Assembly (NCBI GenBank): GCA_900316055.1 | Contig: ONBK01000001.1 | Coordinates: forward strand, 310,001-374,000 | DNA: 64,000 nucleotides | Reading direction: 5' to 3' | Source of the DNA: an uncultured Bacteroidales bacterium | GTDB lineage: Bacteria > Bacteroidota > Bacteroidia > Bacteroidales > P3 | Shown here: positions 24,493 through 33,045 of the stretch, piece after piece | How positions within the stretch are numbered: position 1 is the stretch's first letter | Layout of the letters: every line of letters starts with the position of its first letter | Position numbers and translations under genes: made by a program | Notes under the pieces: generated by a model | Databases searched by the model: none | The model's input: the letters and a program-made list of their open reading frames with translations, nothing else | Told to the model about the DNA's origin: nothing

Positions 24493-25785
24493 CTAACGTT
24501 TCAGCAGCTTGGCTGTGCCGCTGGAGGTGCGCAGCAGATAGAGACCCGGGACGAAGCTGCTGAGGTCGAGGGTGATGGTTTGATTGTCGGATGGCTTGAT
24601 TGCCTGATGGCTTGAGTAGGTATGGAGGAGACGGCCTGTGAAGTCGAGCAGTTCGATTTTCGTGCCGGCCTCGATGCCTGTCACAGTCACGATGCCCGTG
24701 GTGGGATTAGGATAACATTCCACTCTCCGCTTTCCACCTTCCACTTCTTCAATTCCGATGCTGTTGGGCAGCGAGTGGATTTCGCCGATATAGTTGATGA
24801 GCGACTTGGAGAGGAGGCGCCAGTAGTAAGGTAGCCACTCGCAGGGGAGTATCTTCTGCAGGGAGACCTCCATGGTCATCTCGAGACAGTCGAGGTAGTA
24901 GTTGACATAGTCCTGTCGGCCACCGCTGATGACGTACCAGTCGCCACCGGCAATGACACCATCCTGTGAGACATCGCGGAAACGGGTGTTGTCGACCGTC
25001 CTGGCGGTGTCCACGAAACGACGTCCCACCACCTGCCACCATTCGGCGTAGGGGTGCGGGTTCTCCTCGAGGGTGAAACTGTCCCACGGATAGTTCATCA
25101 CTTCGGAACCTCCATGGAGATTGGCGCTGAGACGGAAATTGTGAGCCGTCAGGTAGGCAATCATCAGTTGGTTCTCATGGGGTATGCTCTTGGCCACTGG
25201 TGCGAAAGGATTCGGGAAGTTACGGTTGAGGTCGATGCCGTTGGCGTTCTCACGACGGCTGGCCATCACGCTGTTGTCGCCGCCCCAATAGGTGCCGTCG
25301 GGGTTGGCAAGGGGGTTGATGCTGATACGGGTGCTGTTCAGCAAGGCGGTGAGTTCGGGACTGGTGCCGTAGCTGGCGAGCAGCGTGTCGATGAGGCGCA
25401 GCATCATGATGTAGCCCGTCAGCTCGTCGCCGTGGATGGTGGAGGAATAGAAGAATTCCGGACGGTAGAGGTCGTCATCGGTCGACGGTGCTATGTAGAG
25501 GCTAAGGATGAGCCTTCCCTGCAGGCTGGTGCCGATGGTGTCCATGTGGCAGAGCTCGGGGTAACGCTCCACCCAGCGGTGCATCATCTCCACATAGACA
25601 GGATAGGTGGGATAGCGGTCCCAAGCGGTCATTTGCTCCACCGTTGTGGCCATCACGATGGATTTGGTATCCGGTGTCTCCTTTACGGAAGGGAAGGCAT
25701 CGGGGCGCGGTTTCAAGGGACTCTGCTGGGCGACAGCGACTAAGGTGGCGGAGATGAGCAACAAGACGGCGAAGAATCGTTTCAT
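24493..25785 (-). CDS. M14 zinc carboxypeptidase with T9SS sorting domain
   Basis: 430 residues from the ATG at 25785, chosen because it gives signal peptide KRFFAVLLLISATLVAVAQ and lies 22 nt after a promoter box. Catalytic features of M14: STIHGDELTGY (zinc His and Glu), NPDGTYWGG, ENANGIDLNRNFP (substrate Arg/Asn), NLHGGSEVMNYPWD (third zinc His) and the catalytic Glu in CLEMTMEVS. The C-terminus (from about VECYPNPTTGIVTV to LVPGLYLLRT-like end) is a type A T9SS sorting domain, so the enzyme is exported to the surface. Short arrays interrupt the sorting domain (HQAIKPSDNQ) and the linker before it. Confidence 0.9.
   Translation of the reverse strand: MKRFFAVLLLISATLVAVAQQSPLKPRPDAFPSVKETPDTKSIVMATTVEQMTAWDRYPTYPVYVEMMHRWVERYPELCHMDTIGTSLQGRLILSLYIAPSTDDDLYRPEFFYSSTIHGDELTGYIMMLRLIDTLLASYGTSPELTALLNSTRISINPLANPDGTYWGGDNSVMASRRENANGIDLNRNFPNPFAPVAKSIPHENQLMIAYLTAHNFRLSANLHGGSEVMNYPWDSFTLEENPHPYAEWWQVVGRRFVDTARTVDNTRFRDVSQDGVIAGGDWYVISGGRQDYVNYYLDCLEMTMEVSLQKILPCEWLPYYWRLLSKSLINYIGEIHSLPNSIGIEEVEGGKRRVECYPNPTTGIVTVTGIEAGTKIELLDFTGRLLHTYSSHQAIKPSDNQTITLDLSSFVPGLYLLRTSSGTAKLLKR
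24583..24618 (-). repeat. CAAGCAAT-type array inside the carboxypeptidase sorting domain
   Basis: Diverged units (GGTTTGATTGTC, GGATGGCTTGATTGCC, TGATGGCTTGAG on the plus strand), reading SSHQAIKPSDNQT in frame on the coding strand. Confidence 0.7.
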
Positions 25786-25806
25786 ATCATTGTATTTTTT
25801 TAAATG

Positions 25807-25814
25807 CAAAAATA
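25807..25814 (-). promoter_or_regulatory. -7 promoter box (TATTTTTG) for the carboxypeptidase gene
   Basis: Minus strand reads TATTTTTGCATTT 22 nt before the chosen ATG, matching TAnnTTTG and supporting the start at 25785. Confidence 0.65.
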
Positions 25815-25936
25815 CATTTTTTCTTTGAAACAATGCCAGATTTGCCAATATTTCGTATTTTTTGCAACGAACTAATTACTTACTCACAAATGACCACAGC
25901 AAAACATGGACACAGTAAACAAGCGAAAAAAAAAGC

Positions 25937-25979
25937 GGCAGTCGCCGTGTCAGACTAAAAAACTGACACGGCGACTGCC
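25937..25979. other. Perfect 17-bp inverted repeat upstream of dnaK
   Basis: GGCAGTCGCCGTGTCAG (25937-25953) and CTGACACGGCGACTGCC (25963-25979), loop of 9. On the minus strand the hairpin is followed by a long T run, so it could end antisense transcripts; on the plus strand its right arm overlaps the shared heat-shock-like element. The 25786-26149 gap otherwise holds the carboxypeptidase promoter and a polypurine array. Confidence 0.8.
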
Positions 25980-25990
25980 ATTTTGTCAGT
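25976..25990 (+). promoter_or_regulatory. 15-bp element shared with grpE-dnaJ upstream region
   Basis: TGCCATTTTGTCAGT, identical to 11045-11059, again preceded by TGACAC. Lies 159 nt before the dnaK ATG and overlaps the right arm of the 17-bp inverted repeat. Confidence 0.5.
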
Positions 25991-26034
25991 TTCCTGTAAA
26001 GTTTAAGGTTTGGCACAATAGTTGTTATAATGAG

Positions 26035-26116
26035 GGTTGAAAAGGTCGGAAAGGTTGAAAAGGCCGGAAAAATCCCTCTCAAACCCTTGAAACCATTCAA
26101 ACCTTTAAAACCTTAA
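26035..26116. repeat. Inverted AAAGGTTGAAAAGG / CCTTTAAAACC arms before dnaK
   Basis: Left part GGTTGAAAAGGTCGGAAAGG-like units, right part CCTTGAAACCATTCAAACC-like units. The arms are imperfect reverse complements and sit in the probable dnaK leader. Confidence 0.6.
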
Positions 26117-28004
<1,888 letters not shown>

Positions 28005-28024
28005 ATAATAGTCTAACCACAACA

Positions 28025-28058
28025 AAAGAGGTGCAACCTTTTGATTGCACCTCTTTAT
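28025..28058 (+). terminator. Intrinsic terminator after dnaK
   Basis: Perfect 12-bp stem AAAGAGGTGCAA / TTGCACCTCTTT (28025-28036, 28045-28056), loop of 8, followed by ATTATT. Confidence 0.85.
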
Positions 28059-28082
28059 TACATTAACAAACCATTCCCAAAG

Positions 28083-29018
28083 ATGAATGAACAGAGCAAA
28101 ATAATAGATGAAGTTAGAGAAGTGTTAGGTATACAGGACAACGTTTCAGATGTTCAGTTATGTAAATTACTACGACAGAAGATGGCATCCCTGCATCCCG
28201 ACAGTTTCTGTGACGAAAACGCCAAACAAGAGGCAGATAGGTTGTTTAAACAATACAACAGTCTATACCAAAGCCTTAAGAAGCATATCAGCTCGCAAAA
28301 CTCACGGTCTTCCTCGGCTCTGATTCCTATATCGGATGAAGAGGTTATTCAGTTTTCCTATATTCAAGAACTGGATTCCAAAGACAAGGAAATCGATATT
28401 TTAAGGAAGGAGAATAAAGCATTGGCGGATAAAAACAACATATTGTCCGAAGAAAACATGAGGTTAAATAGAGAACTGAATCAAACACATGATGTCTCGA
28501 TAAAGTTATCAGAAGAAAACCTACAGGAGATATATCGTCCTCGTCCTATTTTTAATGTTACAGGTATCACTGCTCTTGTTGCAGCATTTGCGATGGTCAT
28601 TCCTCAATTCAAAGATGTCCTCTTTGAACTTGGACTTCCTGTTACTGTTATACATGTCCTTTTGTGGATTGTTTCGGGTGTGTGGCTATTTGCCTGGGCA
28701 AGAAAGTTTTTTATGAACAAAATACTAAATTCTGTTGAGAGTAAGATTCTATGTGGCAAAGAACTGGATAAGAAACTGCAGTATGTCAGTAAGGAGTACT
28801 ATTCTTTTACGGAGACTGATTTGACAGAAATTGTGAGGGCCTGTTTGAGAAAAGGTATACGAAAACTCATCGTGCTGTATGATGTTGATGAGACTACCAA
28901 GCAACTATCTGAACAGATAATTCTTGAGTTGTCCAGAAAACACATTATTCAAAAAACGGCATCCAAAGGGCTGGTTAAATATTTCTATGTGAACAACATA
29001 TATGCTGATATATCATAG
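28083..29018 (+). CDS. Membrane protein with J-domain-like N-terminus and coiled coil
   Basis: 311 residues from the ATG at 28083 (an earlier ATG at 28041 lies inside the dnaK terminator). Residues 1-65 look like a J domain: VREVLGIQDNVSDVQLCKLL, a basic helix, HPD at 38-40 (LHPDSF), and a last helix EADRLFKQYNSLYQSLKKH. Then a coiled coil (about 98-150, IDILRKENKALADKNNILSE), two membrane helices (about 165-185 and 195-215), and a soluble C-terminal domain of unknown type. Located directly after dnaK. A membrane co-chaperone recruiting DnaK is a reasonable inference; no family was recognised for the C-terminal part. AT-richer than flanking genes. Confidence 0.6.
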   Translation: MNEQSKIIDEVREVLGIQDNVSDVQLCKLLRQKMASLHPDSFCDENAKQEADRLFKQYNSLYQSLKKHISSQNSRSSSALIPISDEEVIQFSYIQELDSKDKEIDILRKENKALADKNNILSEENMRLNRELNQTHDVSIKLSEENLQEIYRPRPIFNVTGITALVAAFAMVIPQFKDVLFELGLPVTVIHVLLWIVSGVWLFAWARKFFMNKILNSVESKILCGKELDKKLQYVSKEYYSFTETDLTEIVRACLRKGIRKLIVLYDVDETTKQLSEQIILELSRKHIIQKTASKGLVKYFYVNNIYADIS

Positions 29019-29030
29019 AATGAGTTCAGA

Positions 29031-29060
29031 CAAAGAGAGACCATACGGCCTCTCTTTGTT
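29031..29060 (+). terminator. Weak terminator-like hairpin after the J-domain-like gene
   Basis: CAAAGAGAG / CTCTCTTTG (29031-29039, 29050-29058) with an 10-nt loop, followed by TTGTAG; the T run is short. Confidence 0.5.
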
Positions 29061-29299
29061 GTAGTTGGTTTTCTTCGTGGGTTCTATCTGCCTTCTTGGT
29101 GCCTTCTTTATACCAATAATAAAATTACTGAAAACCAACCGAATACACATAATTGCATATAAAGCATACAAAACACTGATTTACAGTATTATTATTGTGT
29201 AGTCTCTCGGTGATCCCTCGACGGTGTGTCGACAGCCTCTATACAGCCAATAAGTCCTATACCCGCGAGGTAAAAGCACGTCAGCCGTACGTCTAATCT
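29061..29299. other. Gene-free AT-rich spacer
   Basis: No gene is supported. It contains small possible stems (TCGAC-GGTGT-GTCGA near 29220; ACGT-CAGCCGT-ACGT near 29280) but no promoter match or family-like RNA was recognised. Confidence 0.4.
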
Positions 29300-29542
29300 T
29301 TATGGATTCATTATAGATGAATTTTCCAATATTGTTAGAGTATACATCCCTTTTGATAGTCCCAATGGAACGAGGGCTTTGATTTCTTTTTCCAATTGCA
29401 GCTGCTTTAGCAATTCTTCCACCTCATTTAATGGGCATCCTATCTCTCTGGAGATTTCTCCTATGTCAATATCAAGGTATCGTTTGTTTTCTAGCCTTGC
29501 TTTCCTATTTAGAATAGACTTAAGATGTTCTTTCTTGTTCAT
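29300..29542 (-). CDS. Small hypothetical protein, helical DNA-binding-like
   Basis: 80 residues, very charged. KKEHLKSILNRKARLENKRY followed by IGEISREIGCPLNEVEELLKQLQLEKEI looks like a winged-helix or helix-turn-helix unit, with a short beta wing LVPLGLSKGMYTLTI. No partner or family was recognised. Last gene of a minus-strand run with the membrane proteins at 29549 and 30265. Confidence 0.5.
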   Translation of the reverse strand: MNKKEHLKSILNRKARLENKRYLDIDIGEISREIGCPLNEVEELLKQLQLEKEIKALVPLGLSKGMYTLTILENSSIMNP

Positions 29543-29548
29543 TGTGTG

Positions 29549-30292
29549 TTAATTGTTGTTTTTGTTTCTTGATATAATCACAGACAGTAGGGCACATATT
29601 TCATTTGTGTTTCGTCCATCTTCTCCAAGTCTCAATCTCTCAATCGGATTAGAAAGACTGTTAACGGTAACGGCAATCAAATAGTCGTGAATTGTAGAAG
29701 ATGTTGTGGTGGTTGGTGCAACACTTGATGTCGTTTCTCGCTTTGCAGTCGAGCCGCCAATGGCAGCACCGACTCCGCCAGCCAATACCCCGCCAACAAC
29801 AGCTCTCCCCAACATACTTCCTGTATCAGTGGACGATGTTGACGATATTTCTCCTCCACTATGCTTTTGTATCACAGTGGCGTTGTCCGACATGGTGTAG
29901 TTTATAATATCCTTAAAGTTATAGATATGCTCATTCAGCATAATTTGCGAGGTGCCTTCATTGACCATGATATAATGGTCATAGTCGTATTCTATTACTT
30001 TATCTGTAGAGGAAATCATCGCCGTCAGTTCATTGTATTTCTTTTCCTTTTCTATCGCTTTTTGTTCTGCAAGCGCCAAACGATATTCTTCCTCTTTCTT
30101 TTTCTTTTCGGCTTTTTCTAATTCTTCTTTCTCTTTCTTATTATTTTGGACGATTGCAGCGATACCACCAATCAATGCCATGGCGAATAGCGATACTATG
30201 AGAATGATGCCATCTGATTCATCAAATGAGGCTCCTGCCAATATAGCAAAAAAGACTATCGCAATTAACGATAAGATTTTCTTCTTGTACAT
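29549..30292 (-). CDS. Membrane protein with coiled coil and glycine-zipper segment
   Basis: 247 residues from the ATG at 30292, which gives MYKKKILSLIAIVFFAILAG. Two N-terminal membrane helices, then a Lys/Glu coiled coil (EKEELEKAEKKKKEEEYRLAL), a beta-rich part (DYDHYIMVNEGTSQIMLNEHIYNF) and a glycine zipper (GRAVVGGVLAGGVGAAIGGS) that could insert in a membrane or self-associate, then a Thr/Ser-rich link and a C-terminal IHDYLIAVTVNSLSNP segment. Function unknown. Its start overlaps the end of the upstream gene by 28 bp, so the two are probably co-translated. Confidence 0.55.
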   Translation of the reverse strand: MYKKKILSLIAIVFFAILAGASFDESDGIILIVSLFAMALIGGIAAIVQNNKKEKEELEKAEKKKKEEEYRLALAEQKAIEKEKKYNELTAMISSTDKVIEYDYDHYIMVNEGTSQIMLNEHIYNFKDIINYTMSDNATVIQKHSGGEISSTSSTDTGSMLGRAVVGGVLAGGVGAAIGGSTAKRETTSSVAPTTTTSSTIHDYLIAVTVNSLSNPIERLRLGEDGRNTNEICALLSVIISRNKNNN

Positions 30293-30732
30293 ATCTTTAC
30301 TGTTTTGATTGTTATCAGTATGATTAATGGAAGGGAGTAACATACAACATCCCACAAGTCAAATTGCCCAGGCATCATTGATGTCAGTTGCATAAATTCC
30401 GAAATCAATGCAATGATTGGCATTAGGCAAAACCAGATAATGTTTTCCTTGCTGATTTTACCCCAAATCGAAACCATTATTAAAAAATATGCTATTGACC
30501 ATAATCCATCAGGAAGGCTGTATTTTACAAAATCCGGAGGTGCATAAAAAGACATTGATTGTCTTAGATTTTCGACAAAAACATTGAGTTGTAATGACTC
30601 TGTCCATCTAAACATTAATAGGGTTTCTGAACGATAAGAAAGATATATTATTCCTCCGATAGCCAATACGACTATCGAAAGAAAAAGTGCCAAATATCTA
30701 CTATATGTTTGAATCTGTACTGACACTGGCAA
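30265..30732 (-). CDS. Small integral membrane protein, VanZ-like in part
   Basis: 155 residues with about four hydrophobic segments. YSLPDGLWSIAYFLIMVSIWG and ISEFMQLTSMMPGQFDLWDVVCYSLPL recall VanZ-like small membrane proteins (short polar loop with FD-WD before the last helix). No clear functional residues; the assignment is tentative. It lies between a small lipoprotein gene and the glycine-zipper protein gene and overlaps the latter, forming one minus-strand operon. Confidence 0.5.
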   Translation of the reverse strand: MPVSVQIQTYSRYLALFLSIVVLAIGGIIYLSYRSETLLMFRWTESLQLNVFVENLRQSMSFYAPPDFVKYSLPDGLWSIAYFLIMVSIWGKISKENIIWFCLMPIIALISEFMQLTSMMPGQFDLWDVVCYSLPLIILITIKTVKICTRRKSYR

Positions 30733-31062
30733 TTAATAATCAAAACCGTAATCGTTCATCATTTCCTCAAGTTCTGCTTTACGTATCATTTCCAACTGTT
30801 CGGCTTGCTCTTGCGACCCCTGAAATTGCTCCTGTCGTGCATTACCGTCAATGGTATGATATTTGCCTGTGCTGCTGACAGTCGGATGATAATTGGGGTC
30901 GGGAGAATAACCCGACGACGTGATAACAGTTGAGTGTGATGCATCCTCAGACGTGGAGGAGCTAAATGTTGTCTGTGTTCCCGTATAAGTCGTGTTAGAC
31001 CTATTGTCACATGCAACAAAGGTCATTGCGGCCACGGCGATTGTTAATAACATTTTTTTCAT
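30733..31062 (-). CDS. Small putative lipoprotein
   Basis: 109 residues with signal KKMLLTIAVAAMTFVACDN; the Cys after FVA is a likely acylation site. The mature part is Ser/Thr/Gln-rich with no recognised domain and an acidic helix at the end (QEQAEQLEMIRKAELEEMMN). Its stop abuts the start of the membrane protein at 30732, so it probably heads that operon. Membrane-surface location is inferred. Confidence 0.55.
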   Translation of the reverse strand: MKKMLLTIAVAAMTFVACDNRSNTTYTGTQTTFSSSTSEDASHSTVITSSGYSPDPNYHPTVSSTGKYHTIDGNARQEQFQGSQEQAEQLEMIRKAELEEMMNDYGFDY

Positions 31063-31144
31063 ATGTATCTAATGCCGTTTTATCCTGTCGGCTCCTCAGT
31101 TTTATAATGGTTAAACAAATTTCGGTTCCCAGCCATTATTTTCA

Positions 31145-31276
31145 ATGACATTACTTTATCTCAACATAGCAAGTAAACTTGCTCTGCGCTCGATTTTCGT
31201 AACGTTGAGCTGGAAGCCTATGTTTAAGGACAACAAGAAAGGCGTAAAACCTTCGTTTGTGAATCCTTATTTCTAA
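31145..31276 (+). other. 43-codon open frame, possible gene remnant
   Basis: ATG at 31145 to TAA at 31276. The end SWKPMFKDNKKGVKPSFVNPYF has the look of a protein C-terminus, perhaps from an outer-membrane barrel, but no family was recognised and no promoter is seen. Its stop codon is inside the left arm of the structured element that follows. It may be a decayed gene or chance. Confidence 0.25.
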
Positions 31277-31388
31277 ACTGGGTGACTGGTAAATACCCTC
31301 GACCAAATAAGGCACGAATGCTTCACGCCAACGCGTGAACTATCCGTTATCTTATTCTCGGTCTTAAGATTACCAGTCTTCAGTTTAG
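31273..31388. other. Five-helix nested structured element (ncRNA or DNA site)
   Basis: Nested perfect helices: CTAAACTG/CAGTTTAG (31273-31280, 31381-31388), GACTGGTAA/TTACCAGTC (31284-31292, 31370-31378), GACC/GGTC (31301-31304, 31360-31363), AATAAG/CTTATT (31306-31311, 31351-31356), and hairpin TTCACGC-CAAC-GCGTGAA (31322-31339). About 34 paired positions in 116 nt. It is a folded RNA or a single-strand recombination site. It does not match integron attC core consensus. The 31063-31478 gap contains no other supported gene. Confidence 0.65.
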
Positions 31389-31399
31389 GAGAACAAGCA

Positions 31400-31478
31400 C
31401 TTCAAGCTCAATTATTTTCTTTTACTATTTCTACGTTTTATGTCATCATCATTTTATCATTTTCACGCTGCAAAGATA
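31400..31478. repeat. 80-bp direct repeat, copy 1
   Basis: From CTTCAAGCTCAAT through TTCTACGTTTTATGTCATC to TTCACGCTGCAAAGATAC, nearly identical to 32340-32418. It starts immediately 3' of the 60-residue gene at 31479. Read on the minus strand it begins with a TATCTTTGC promoter-like box (31471-31478). Confidence 0.85.
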
Positions 31479-31661
31479 CTAAAGAGACATTGCCTGTTCG
31501 GCAAGGACTTGCTTTGCCGGGATATGCTGTATCTCTCCGTCGGAGTTCTGCACGATGACACACTCGTCGTGCAAGGCTTTTTCTTGCAACATACGTTTCT
31601 CGGCCAATCGCAAGCCCTCGTCTATTTTATCTTGCAATTCAAATATTTCCTTTTCTGACAT
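31479..31661 (-). CDS. Small protein partner of the zeta-type toxin
   Basis: 60 residues: MSEKEIFELQDKIDEGLRLA then ERMLQEKALHDE-like helices, ending VLAEQAMSL. Its ATG overlaps the end of the zeta-type kinase gene by 23 bp, so the two are translationally coupled. No antitoxin family was recognised, but position and size fit a cognate antitoxin or accessory protein. Note that it comes after, not before, the kinase, unlike classical epsilon-zeta pairs. Confidence 0.6.
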   Translation of the reverse strand: MSEKEIFELQDKIDEGLRLAEKRMLQEKALHDECVIVQNSDGEIQHIPAKQVLAEQAMSL

Positions 31662-32226
31662 AGCTTATTATCTGATTGTATATTTCTTCATTGTTTATTA
31701 CCGTTTTGATAGTCTTGCCTCCAAATGCCACATTGCGGCGAAGGGTGGTGCTATTGTCGTAGATGCTCCATGAATCCACCTCTGCGGCATAAAGGTTGAA
31801 GAGGTTCTGGATTCCGCTGACGTAGCGACGGCGAATGATGTCTTCGGGGATATCATGACCCCCTTTGCTTACACGCTCGGCTACGCGCTGTATGGCCAAT
31901 TCCGGAGAATTCAGCCAAAAGAACAGCAACGTTACACGGTAACCTTTGTTATGGGCTCGACGAACAAGATTGACATAGGATCGTGTGGCAAGAGTGGTCT
32001 CGATGGAGAAAGACTCCTCTCGGGCTAGAAGTTCCTCTATGCGCTTCAACATAAGCCTGCCAGCCTCAATGGCCACATCTGCAGGATTGAACGGAGACAA
32101 TCCTCGTGCTATCTCATCGGCGTTGACGAACTCTCGACAGTCAAGGATATCGGGCAAAACGGTATATGAGGCGGTGGTTTTACCAGCCCCGTTACAGCCC
32201 CCGATGATGTATAACATCTTGTCCAT
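31639..32226 (-). CDS. Zeta toxin family P-loop kinase
   Basis: 195 residues from the ATG at 32226, chosen because it starts 10 nt after a promoter -7 box and gives MDKMLYIIGGCNGAGKTTAS. The Walker A GGCNGAGKTT is at residues 9-18; FVNADEIARGLSPFN (substrate-binding region), SIETTLATRSYVNLV and GYRVTLLFFWLNSPELAIQRVAERV with GGHDIPEDIIRRRY are typical of the zeta/AAA_33 family. Zeta toxins phosphorylate UDP-N-acetylglucosamine and poison wall synthesis; chromosomal family members can have other small-molecule targets. Flanked by an 80-bp repeat on both sides. Confidence 0.85.
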   Translation of the reverse strand: MDKMLYIIGGCNGAGKTTASYTVLPDILDCREFVNADEIARGLSPFNPADVAIEAGRLMLKRIEELLAREESFSIETTLATRSYVNLVRRAHNKGYRVTLLFFWLNSPELAIQRVAERVSKGGHDIPEDIIRRRYVSGIQNLFNLYAAEVDSWSIYDNSTTLRRNVAFGGKTIKTVINNEEIYNQIISYVRKGNI

Positions 32227-32235
32227 TTCAAATTG

Positions 32236-32243
32236 CAAAGATA
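32236..32243 (-). promoter_or_regulatory. -7 promoter box (TATCTTTG) for the zeta-type gene
   Basis: Minus strand TATCTTTGCAATTTG lies 9 nt before the ATG at 32226, implying a nearly leaderless message. Confidence 0.65.
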
Positions 32244-32294
32244 CGAAGATTATTCCAATCGGCAAAATATTTTATGATATTATATTAGCGAAAC

Positions 32295-32320
32295 AAAAAA
32301 CGCCACTGCAATAAGCGGCG
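32295..32320 (-). terminator. Terminator ending the upstream toxin-antitoxin transcript
   Basis: Minus-strand stem CGCCGCT / AGTGGCG (one mismatch; 32301-32320) followed by TTTTTT at 32300-32295. It separates the decayed type II module from the zeta module. Confidence 0.65.
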
Positions 32321-32339
32321 GCAGTCGGATGAATTAGAG

Positions 32340-32418
32340 CTTCAAGCTCAATATGTCTTTGTCTATTTCTACGTTTTATGTCATCATCATTTTATCAATT
32401 TCACGCTGCAAAGATACA
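32340..32418. repeat. 80-bp direct repeat, copy 2
   Basis: Near-identical to 31400-31478. It begins 2 bp after the stop of the truncated toxin at 32421. A TATCTTTGC box on the minus strand is at 32409-32416. The first 19 nt (minus strand GTATCTTTGCAGCGTGAAA) also occur at 33028-33046 upstream of the gene at 32761. Confidence 0.85.
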
Positions 32419-32420
32419 CA

Positions 32421-32516
32421 TTATCTTTTTATCATTTTTGCTGCTTTTATTCTATCAATCACCACTGTGTCATTCTCGATATGAAAGATATATACCCACC
32501 GTTTGTTGTGCGACAC
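32421..32516 (-). pseudogene. C-terminal remnant of a RelE/ParE-type toxin
   Basis: In the same frame as the preceding antitoxin gene and starting with GTG directly after its TGA stop: 31 codons reading VSHNKRWVYIFHIENDTVVI then DRIKAAKMIKR. The pattern (K)RWVYIFHIENDTVVIDRI matches the last strands of RelE/ParE toxins. The N-terminal two thirds with the first helices are missing, so no toxin activity is expected. Confidence 0.6.
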
Positions 32517-32711
32517 TCAGGCTCGTAGGTTCTCACGTTTCGTCAGATACATGGACCACAATTCATCGAAATACTCATCCACCGACAGACGTTCGCGTTT
32601 GCCACCAATAGGAAAGTCCTCGTGTGCAACTGCTGTACGCCCATATACGGCCTCTGGCTCAGATGCTGTCGACATTGGCTGTTCCTTTGTTTTATATGTT
32701 TTTCCTGCCAT
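32517..32711 (-). CDS. Putative type II antitoxin
   Basis: 64 residues. The C-terminal block RLSVDEYFDELWSMYLTKRENL resembles the toxin-binding tail of small Bacteroidales antitoxins that precede RelE/ParE toxins; the N-terminus is polar and probably disordered. Followed immediately (stop TGA, then GTG) by a truncated toxin frame, so it looks like an antitoxin left without its toxin. Probably co-transcribed with the gene at 32761 from the promoter at 33038. Confidence 0.6.
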   Translation of the reverse strand: MAGKTYKTKEQPMSTASEPEAVYGRTAVAHEDFPIGGKRERLSVDEYFDELWSMYLTKRENLRA

Positions 32712-32760
32712 GGTATTATAATCTCTTTTCCTTGACTATATAGGTACAAAACATTTTACA

Positions 32761-33015
32761 TCATAGGCTGTCGAAGTATTGCTGCATCTCCTCCGGGGTG
32801 CTGCAGACGATGGTCTCGCCGTCAGCCGACTCTTTACGGGCTTTTCTTATCTTAGTGCGCAATGCGGGCGTGACAATATTGTCGCCGTGTGCCACACGTA
32901 CCGCTGCAACGCCACGTATCAACAGCAAAGCTTTCTTGATTTCGGACAAGGCTGCACCATCCTCAAGAGTTACAATCACTTGGTTTGTCTGTGGTGTATA
33001 TGTTCTTGTATCCAT
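32761..33015 (-). CDS. Small antitoxin-like protein
   Basis: 84 residues. NQVIVTLEDGAALSEIKKALLLIRGVAAVRV forms a beta-alpha-beta unit, then TPALRTKIRKARKESADGETIVCSTPEEMQQYFDSL, a tail frequent in small Bacteroidales proteins next to RelE-like toxins. Family name not recognised. First gene of a minus-strand set with the antitoxin at 32517 and the toxin remnant at 32421; it may be the antitoxin of another lost toxin. Confidence 0.55.
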   Translation of the reverse strand: MDTRTYTPQTNQVIVTLEDGAALSEIKKALLLIRGVAAVRVAHGDNIVTPALRTKIRKARKESADGETIVCSTPEEMQQYFDSL

Positions 33016-33037
33016 TTTGTTTTGTTATTTCACGCTG

Positions 33038-33045
33038 CAAAGATA
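33038..33045 (-). promoter_or_regulatory. -7 promoter box (TATCTTTG) for the gene at 32761
   Basis: Minus strand TATCTTTGCAGCGTGAAA, 22 nt before the ATG. The 19-nt context is shared with the two 80-bp repeats. Confidence 0.65.

Noticed and set aside
29180-29290. Riboswitch or tRNA-like RNA in the 29061-29299 spacer
   Set aside because: Only small isolated stems can be drawn and no cloverleaf or known conserved core was recognised.
31273-31388. Integron attC site
   Set aside because: The outer arms do not fit the RYYYAAC/GTTRRRY core, and no integrase gene is seen; kept only as a structured element.
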